Source: Aeromicrobium sp. (GTDB lineage: Bacteria; Actinomycetota; Actinomycetes; Propionibacteriales; Nocardioidaceae). Taken from it: 53,615 bases of DNA. Position numbers and translations under genes: made by a program. The notes under the pieces are model-generated. The model did no database searches and was not told the origin of the DNA. It was given only the letters and a program-made list of their open reading frames with translations. How positions within the stretch are numbered: the first letter of the stretch is position 1; each line of letters starts with the position of its first letter. The DNA lies in assembly GCA_025965175.1 (NCBI GenBank), contig JAOPXL010000209.1, positions 1 through 53,615 on the forward strand, written 5' to 3'. Below are positions 48,599 to 53,615 of this stretch, in pieces.

Positions 48599-51391
48599 GT
48601 GGACGAGAACGAGACGACGCGCCATTGGCTCGACGACCCGCCCTCCGTGGCGGCAGTTCTCGTCACCCACAACGGCGCCCGCTGGCTCCCGCAGGTGCTG
48701 GCCTCCTTCGCCCGGATGGCCCACGCGCCCACGGCGTGGCGTGTCGTCGACGTCAGCTCGACCGACGGCAGCGCCGAGCTGCTCCGTGACTCGTTCGGCG
48801 CGGACCGCATCACGTACGCCCCCTCCGGGACGGGCTTCGGTGATGCCGTGCGGCTGGGGCTGGCCGAGCTCCCGCCGACCGACTGGGTCTGGCTCCTGCA
48901 CGACGACGCCTCGGTCGTGCCCGGCACCTTGTCGGGCCTGCTCGACACCGCGACGTCGGCGCCCGACATCGCAGTCGTGGGCCCCAAGATCCGTGAGTGG
49001 CCATCGTTGCGGCGGCTGCTCGAGGTCGGCCTGACCGTCACGTCGACGGGCGCCCGCGAGACGGGGCTCGAGACGGGGGAGCCCGACGCGGGCCAGCACG
49101 ACCGGTCTCGGGACGTCCTGGCGGTCAACACTGCCGGCATGCTGGTCCGTCGCGACGTGTGGGACGAGCTCGACGGCCTCGACCCGGACCTGCCCCTGTT
49201 CTTCGACGACATCGACTTCGGCTGGCGCGTCGCGCGTGCCGGCCACCGCACCCGCACCGCGCCCTCCGCGGTCATGTTCCACGCCGAGTCGAGCCGTCGT
49301 GGCACGCGGCCGCGGACGTCGGGCGACGTGCCGCCGTGGGAGCAGCGTCGGGCGGCGCTGCACACGATGCTCGCCAACACCCCGATGCCACGATTCCTCT
49401 ACCAATACGTCCGGCTGTTCCTCGGCTCGCTCGTGCGGGTCCTCGGTCTGCTGATCGGCAAGGACCCCGAGGCGGCGAGTGACGAGCTCCTGGCCCTGCG
49501 GTCGACCTACCTCCACCCCGTCCGGCTGCGGCGCGCCCGGCAGCGCCGGGCGCTCACCGCGCGTCGCCGGCACCGGGAGATCCGCCACCTGATGGCCCCC
49601 TACTGGTTGCCCTACCAGCACGGCTACGACCTCCTCCGCGAGACGATCACGGCCCTGGTGCGACCCGAGGCGATCGCGACGGTCGGGCGACGCTCGACGG
49701 GCACCGACCGGGCGCCCGATGACGCAGACCTCGACGACGGGTCGTCGCTGCTGGCCCGTCGCCCGTGGCTCGCCGTCGTGCTGGCGCTGGTGATCTTGTC
49801 GTGCGTCGCGGCCCGCGGGCTGTTCGGTGGATCGCTCAACGGTGGAGCCCTGCTGCCCGCGCCGGAGACCGCAGGCGGTTGGTGGCAGCTCCTCGTCGAG
49901 GCGCGGCACCCCGTCGGCCTGTCGAGCGTCTCCCTGCCGCCGTTGTTCGCGCTCCCTCTCGCGGTCGTCGCGACGCCGTTCTGGTTCCACCCGGGCCTGG
50001 TCGTCACGACGCTCATGCTCTTCTCGGTGCCACTGGCGGCCCTGTCGGCGCACCGGCTCGGCCGGCAGATGAGCCCGCACCGCGCACCCCGGATCGTGTG
50101 GGCCGTGACGTACGCGCTCGCGGTCGTCGCGACGGGCGCCGTGGCCCAGGGCCGGGTCGGCACGGTCGTCGCGCTGATCGTGCTGCCGATCATCGTCAAC
50201 ACCGCGTGGCAGCTCGCCGAGAACCCCGGCTGGCAGCTTGCCCTGCGCTTCGGCATCTGGACCGCGCTGGCGGCAGCGTTCGCGCCGATCGTGCTGCTGC
50301 TGGCGTTCGGGGGCCTCGCGATCCTCTGGTACGCCGAGCAGCGCTGGGTCGGCCGGCACCTCGTCGTGGCAGTCGTGACCCCCTTGGTCCTGCTCGGGCC
50401 GTGGCTCCTGCAACGTGCCCTGCACCCGTGGCGGATGTGGTGGGAGGCCGGCTACCCGGTCCCCGGCGAGGCCGCGGTGAAGGACGTCGTCCTCGGGCGT
50501 GCCGGGGGAGCAGGCGCTGCGCCCGCGTGGCTCACGATCGGCCTGGTCGTCCTGGCAGTCGTGGCCCTCGTGCCACGGAGCACACGGTTCGGCGTGCGGC
50601 TGGCCTGGCTGACGGCGCTGCTGGGGCTTGCCGTCGCGTTGATCGGGACCGTCGTGACGTACTCGACCCCCGCCGGCCCGGCCGACCTGACCCCGTGGGT
50701 CGGGGTCCCGACCGTGCTGTGGATCGGGGGGCTCGCGACGGCCGTGCTGCTCGCGGCGCCGGCGGCGACCGGCTGGCCCCGCCCGGCGCTGGCCGCCGCG
50801 GTCGTCGTCGCGCTGGTGCTGCCGGTGGGCACCGCCGGATGGTGGCTCGCGCGCGGCGTCGACGGACCGCTCACAGACCGGCCGCCGAGCGTCGTGCCGG
50901 CGTTCCTGACCGAACGACCGGGGGACACCCTGATCCTGACCGGCTCGCTCGACGCGGGCGTCGACTGGCGTGTCGTGTCCGGCGACGGCCCCCACCTCGG
51001 GCAGGAGGCCGTGACGCCGTCGAGAGCCGACACCGCACGGGTCACCGTGGCGGTCCGGCAGCTGCTCGGCCAGTCATCGGGTGACGCGGTCGGGGCGATC
51101 AGCGCCGCGGGCATTGATGCGATCTACGCGCCCGAGGTCGACATCGACCTCGCGCAGCGGATCGACGCGGCACCCCAGGTGGCGCCCGCCGGCAGCGAAC
51201 GACCGGGCTCGCGGGTCTGGACCCTGTCCGCCGAGCCGCACTCCGAGGACGCCGGCGCGCCCTGGTGGCACCGCGGCCTGACGATCGTCCAGATCCTGCT
51301 GTGGCTCGGCGCGATCGTGCTGACGGCCCCCGTTCGCCGCCGACCGACCCCCGAGCCGCTGAGCTCCGACGACGAGGAGGTGACCGCATGA
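48599..51391 (+). CDS. GT2 glycosyltransferase fused to a large polytopic membrane domain
   Basis: 930 residues. Residues 15-260 form a GT-A transferase: AAVLVTHNGARWLPQVL, DVSSTDGSAELL, the metal-binding HDDA (101-104) and FFDDIDFGWRVARAGHRT with the catalytic-base Asp. From about 390 on there are some 12 hydrophobic helices, then an extracytoplasmic segment (RPGDTLILTGSLDAGVDWRVV...) and a final helix. This domain order resembles actinobacterial cell-wall galactofuranosyl/arabinosyl-like loci proteins adjacent to manB. It likely adds sugars to a lipid-linked wall polymer. GTG at 48599 is preferred over the TTG at 48542. Its end overlaps the DUF5719 start by 4 bp. Confidence 0.88.
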   Translation: MDENETTRHWLDDPPSVAAVLVTHNGARWLPQVLASFARMAHAPTAWRVVDVSSTDGSAELLRDSFGADRITYAPSGTGFGDAVRLGLAELPPTDWVWLLHDDASVVPGTLSGLLDTATSAPDIAVVGPKIREWPSLRRLLEVGLTVTSTGARETGLETGEPDAGQHDRSRDVLAVNTAGMLVRRDVWDELDGLDPDLPLFFDDIDFGWRVARAGHRTRTAPSAVMFHAESSRRGTRPRTSGDVPPWEQRRAALHTMLANTPMPRFLYQYVRLFLGSLVRVLGLLIGKDPEAASDELLALRSTYLHPVRLRRARQRRALTARRRHREIRHLMAPYWLPYQHGYDLLRETITALVRPEAIATVGRRSTGTDRAPDDADLDDGSSLLARRPWLAVVLALVILSCVAARGLFGGSLNGGALLPAPETAGGWWQLLVEARHPVGLSSVSLPPLFALPLAVVATPFWFHPGLVVTTLMLFSVPLAALSAHRLGRQMSPHRAPRIVWAVTYALAVVATGAVAQGRVGTVVALIVLPIIVNTAWQLAENPGWQLALRFGIWTALAAAFAPIVLLLAFGGLAILWYAEQRWVGRHLVVAVVTPLVLLGPWLLQRALHPWRMWWEAGYPVPGEAAVKDVVLGRAGGAGAAPAWLTIGLVVLAVVALVPRSTRFGVRLAWLTALLGLAVALIGTVVTYSTPAGPADLTPWVGVPTVLWIGGLATAVLLAAPAATGWPRPALAAAVVVALVLPVGTAGWWLARGVDGPLTDRPPSVVPAFLTERPGDTLILTGSLDAGVDWRVVSGDGPHLGQEAVTPSRADTARVTVAVRQLLGQSSGDAVGAISAAGIDAIYAPEVDIDLAQRIDAAPQVAPAGSERPGSRVWTLSAEPHSEDAGAPWWHRGLTIVQILLWLGAIVLTAPVRRRPTPEPLSSDDEEVTA

Positions 51392-52725
51392 CCCACGTGC
51401 GCAGCCTCGTCCTGCCGCTGGTGGCGGTGGTCCTGGTCGTGCTGGCGTCCCTCGTGCCGGGGGACGAGGAACCCCCACGCCGGCCGACGGCGGCCCCCAT
51501 CACCCAGACGACGTACGCCTGCCCGACCGGTTCGGCCATCACGGTCGCCGCCGGCCAGGTCGCGGCCGGGACCTCGGCCACCGCGACGGTGCTTCCCGAC
51601 GGGTCCACCGAGGACGGCCTGGCCGACAGCTCCACCTGGCGCACCCAGCGCGTCGCCGGAGAGGGAGTCATCGTCCAGCAGAAGGGTCGCAGCTCTGGCG
51701 CGGTCGGCTACTTCTCCGGCAGGGCGGCGGGCGCCGGTGGCGGCGGACTGGCCGTCGGGCAGTGCCCGGGTGTCGCGGACGACTCGTGGCTGCTCGGGCT
51801 GGGATCGGGTGAGAAGCATCTGTCCACCCTGGTCCTGACCAACCTCGCCGACACCCCGGCCATCGCCGACCTGACCCTCTGGGGCAAGCAGGGCAGGATC
51901 GAGGCGGTCGACGCCCAGGGCGTCGTGGTCGAGCCGCGATCGGTCCTGCGCGTCCCCGTCGCCGACCTGGCGGCAGGGGAGTCCGAGCTCGCGGTGCAGG
52001 TCCACCGTCGCCGCGGCTCGCTGTCCGTCGTGGCCGACGACGCCGCGACGGGCAGCTTCACGGGGACCGAGCCGATCTCGGCGACCGCGAGCCCCCGCCG
52101 CGAGCAGGTCGTCAGCGGGATCGTCGAGGGCACCGGGGGTCGCACGTTGCTGATCCTCAACCCGGGCTCGGCGACGGCGCGGGTCGGCGTCGACGTGATC
52201 GGGCCCAAGAGCACGTTCACCCCGTCCGGGCTCGACAAGGTCCGGGTGCCGGCCGGAGCGGTCAAGGTCGTCACGGTGCCGAAGTCCGCCGGGCCGGACG
52301 AGCAGGCGCTGCGCCTGACGTCGGACAGGCCGGTGTCGGCCACGGTGCGGATGAGCCCGGGGTCGAAGGACTACGCCTATGCGAAGTCGGCTCCGGCCCT
52401 GACCGGGCCCGCAGTCGTCCCGATCGACCTCGGGACACAGCTGGACGAACCCGAGCTCGTGCTGAGCGCGCCCGGGCGCGCGGCCTCGGTCGAGGTCGTG
52501 ACCTATGCCGCGGACATGGCCCGGCTGTCCTCGACCCGCGTCGCGGTCGCCGCCGGCACGACCAGGACGGTCACGGTGAAGGGCCGGGCGGCGTACGCCG
52601 TGCTGCGCCCGAAGGGGCGCGTGACGGGGGCAGTGACCTACACCCGTGGCAGGGGACTGAGCTCGCTCGTGCTGGGCACGGCGCCGCTCGAGGCCCTGGC
52701 GCCCCAGGTCCGGCCGCTGGGCTGA
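51388..52725 (+). CDS. DUF5719 exported protein
   Basis: 445 residues. An N-terminal helix (SLVLPLVAVVVLV-like, about 5-22) exports or anchors it. The rest is rich in beta-structure with repeated AVxVVxxPAG-type text (SSTWRTQRVAGEGVIVQQKGRSSG, TLLILNPGSATARVGVDVIGPKS, LRLTSDRPVSATVRM), typical of DUF5719. Two cysteines (YACPTG and GQCPGV) are probably joined. ATG at 51388 follows GAGGAGG and overlaps the GT2 stop. Strict co-transcription suggests it assists the transferase outside the membrane. Function unknown. Confidence 0.85.
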   Translation: MTHVRSLVLPLVAVVLVVLASLVPGDEEPPRRPTAAPITQTTYACPTGSAITVAAGQVAAGTSATATVLPDGSTEDGLADSSTWRTQRVAGEGVIVQQKGRSSGAVGYFSGRAAGAGGGGLAVGQCPGVADDSWLLGLGSGEKHLSTLVLTNLADTPAIADLTLWGKQGRIEAVDAQGVVVEPRSVLRVPVADLAAGESELAVQVHRRRGSLSVVADDAATGSFTGTEPISATASPRREQVVSGIVEGTGGRTLLILNPGSATARVGVDVIGPKSTFTPSGLDKVRVPAGAVKVVTVPKSAGPDEQALRLTSDRPVSATVRMSPGSKDYAYAKSAPALTGPAVVPIDLGTQLDEPELVLSAPGRAASVEVVTYAADMARLSSTRVAVAAGTTRTVTVKGRAAYAVLRPKGRVTGAVTYTRGRGLSSLVLGTAPLEALAPQVRPLG

Positions 52726-52729
52726 TCGG

Positions 52730-53176
52730 TCAGCGAGGACGCGGGTCGAGATCGTCCGGCGACATGTGCCAGACCTCGGCGAGCCGGTCGAGGACGACGG
52801 TCCAGACCAGGTCCTCGAGGTCCTCCCGGCCCGTGCAGCGCTGGACGATCGGGACCCGGAACAGCACGACCCGCTGGAGGTCGGGGCCGCCGGTCACGAT
52901 GCTCAGCGGCACGTCGTCGGTCCACTCCGGTGGCAGCAGCGGCGCCTCCTCGACCACGATCTCGACGTGATCGGGCTCGGCGGCGAAGTGCGCGTCGAGG
53001 GCCGTCACGATGTCGCGGACCAGGAGGTCGAACGACTCGCGCGCGGGCCGGTGGGCCGGCACGCTGCCCGGCGACAGCGGGCCCGGCAGGGCCATGGGCC
53101 CGCGGGGGCCGCGGCCGCGGCGGTCCCGCATGCGACCGGGTCGCGGACCACTCACGACACCGCCGAGATGATCCAT
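52730..53176 (-). CDS. Zincin-family (DUF1025) protein lacking the HExxH motif
   Basis: A 148-residue protein. An Arg/Gly-rich N-terminus (first ~45 residues) precedes the minimal-zincin fold: FDLLVRDIVTALDAHFAAEPDHVEIVVEEAPLLPPEW, then RVVLFRVPIVQRCTGREDLEDLVWTVVLDRLAEVWHMSPDDLDPRPR. In active relatives the last helix carries HExxHHFG; here that place reads LDRLAEVWHMS, so the zinc ligands are missing. Position matches mycobacterial Rv3259 beside DUF3499 and manB. The product is probably not a protease. ATG at 53176; it diverges from DUF3499. Confidence 0.8.
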   Translation of the reverse strand: MDHLGGVVSGPRPGRMRDRRGRGPRGPMALPGPLSPGSVPAHRPARESFDLLVRDIVTALDAHFAAEPDHVEIVVEEAPLLPPEWTDDVPLSIVTGGPDLQRVVLFRVPIVQRCTGREDLEDLVWTVVLDRLAEVWHMSPDDLDPRPR

Positions 53177-53224
53177 GCGGTGAGCCTAACGCGGACGTGC
53201 CCGGGCCGGGGCTAACCTCACCAC

Positions 53225-53554
53225 GTGGCAGTAGTTCGACGATGCACGCGCTCGGCGTGCTCCCAGAAGGCAGTGGCGACCTTGACGTACGTCTATGCGG
53301 ACCAGACCGCCGTGCTGGGTCCGCTGGCGACCTATGCGGAGCCGCACACGTACGACCTGTGTGCCGACCATTCCCAGCGCATGTCCGCCCCGCAGGGCTG
53401 GAACGTCCTGCGGCTCGCGCCGGACCCGACGGCCTCGGAGCCGTCACACGACGACCTGCTTGCGCTGGCGGACGCGGTCCGTGAGGCTGGACGTCCACCG
53501 GCTCCGGTCCCTGACGGGCCGCCGTCCCTTCGACTCGTGAGGCCCGATTCGTGA
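53225..53554 (+). CDS. DUF3499 protein
   Basis: A 109-residue protein of an actinobacterial family. RRCTRSACSQKAVATLTYVYADQTAVLGPLA and HTYDLCADHSQRM place two cysteines near the start and a Cys-His pair in the middle, a likely zinc site. The C-terminal third is Pro-rich and disordered. GTG start at 53225. Its TGA overlaps the GTG of manB, so the two are coupled. Function unknown; the conserved place before manB suggests a regulatory or accessory role. Confidence 0.9.
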   Translation: MAVVRRCTRSACSQKAVATLTYVYADQTAVLGPLATYAEPHTYDLCADHSQRMSAPQGWNVLRLAPDPTASEPSHDDLLALADAVREAGRPPAPVPDGPPSLRLVRPDS

Positions 53555-53615
53555 TCGATCCCCGTCTGGGGCTGGTGGTCAAGGCGTACGACGTGCGCGG
53601 CCGCTCGCCCGAAGA
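53551..53615 (+). CDS. manB: Phosphomannomutase/phosphoglucomutase, N-terminal start (3' truncated)
   Basis: Only 21 codons are inside the window: MIDPRLGLVVKAYDVRGRSP and on to the edge. The IKAYDVRG start is diagnostic of the alpha-D-phosphohexomutase family. Gene order after zincin-like and DUF3499 genes matches manB (Rv3257c) of mycobacteria. ManB interconverts mannose 6- and 1-phosphate, feeding GDP-mannose for wall polymers. GTG start overlaps the DUF3499 stop. Confidence 0.85.
   Translation, partial: MIDPRLGLVVKAYDVRGRSPE

Overview
The window comes from a high-GC actinobacterium, probably Nocardioidaceae (an Aeromicrobium/Nocardioides-like organism). Evidence: strong G/C third-position bias, WhiB and BldC-like regulators, many GTG and leaderless starts, an actinobacterial DapD, F420-type CofD homology, three LytR-CpsA-Psr (LCP) proteins, and the gene order CofD-like / whiB / glycosyltransferase / DUF5719 / zincin / DUF3499 / manB. 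The genus is an inference; no rRNA is present to prove it.

Region by region. (1) 1-11.3 kb is housekeeping and mixed metabolism: the end of an amidohydrolase, a drug-type MFS exporter, tmRNA with a very long terminator, a pterin dehydratase, VKOR, an EthA-like flavin monooxygenase, the DNA-repair pair nei2-lhr, and a DUF3048 lipoprotein. (2) 11.4-27.3 kb is an exopolysaccharide locus built from two converging operons. The rightward arm has an FAD oxidoreductase, an ATP-grasp ligase, a NodB-type deacetylase and a GT4 transferase. The leftward arm has a WlbA/WbpB-type dehydrogenase, a DegT aminotransferase, a hexapeptide acetyltransferase, an initiating sugar transferase, a MurJ-type flippase, a Wzy-like polymerase/ligase, a Wzz-like protein with a degenerate kinase domain, and a Cys-rich lysozyme-like secreted protein. 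The two arms meet on a shared CTAG that supplies both stop codons. A BldC-like regulator with a possible 26-codon leader ORF diverges from the leftward arm.

(3) 27.3-35.6 kb holds a membrane-anchored EEP phosphohydrolase, a MerR regulator, YqgE, DUF3039 plus a helicase, an HSL-type esterase, an MpaB-type oxygenase preceded by a perfect 19-bp palindrome, and a luciferase-like oxidoreductase. The last gene is flanked on both sides by unusual direct-plus-inverted repeat clusters. (4) 35.7-41.9 kb has the NAD-salvage operon pncB-pncA-eis-like, a lysozyme-like secreted protein, dapD and the first LCP protein.

(5) 41.9-53.6 kb is a cell-envelope region. It has two tandem polytopic LCP paralogues whose cysteines suggest disulfides, a Wzm/Wzt-type polysaccharide ABC exporter, TIGR03089, a shortened CofD-like protein, a WhiB2-like regulator, a 930-aa GT2-plus-membrane protein, DUF5719, a zincin-family protein without its HExxH motif, DUF3499 and the start of manB. 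The exopolysaccharide locus (synthesis, flipping, polymerisation), the ABC exporter and the LCP proteins (attachment of polymers to peptidoglycan) together make this an envelope-glycopolymer neighbourhood.

The most unusual points are: the FAD/ATP-grasp/deacetylase/GT4 arm of the exopolysaccharide locus; several catalytically degenerate family members (BY-kinase-like, CofD-like, zincin); the paired repeat clusters around the luciferase-like gene; and the BldC-like regulator with its leader ORF.
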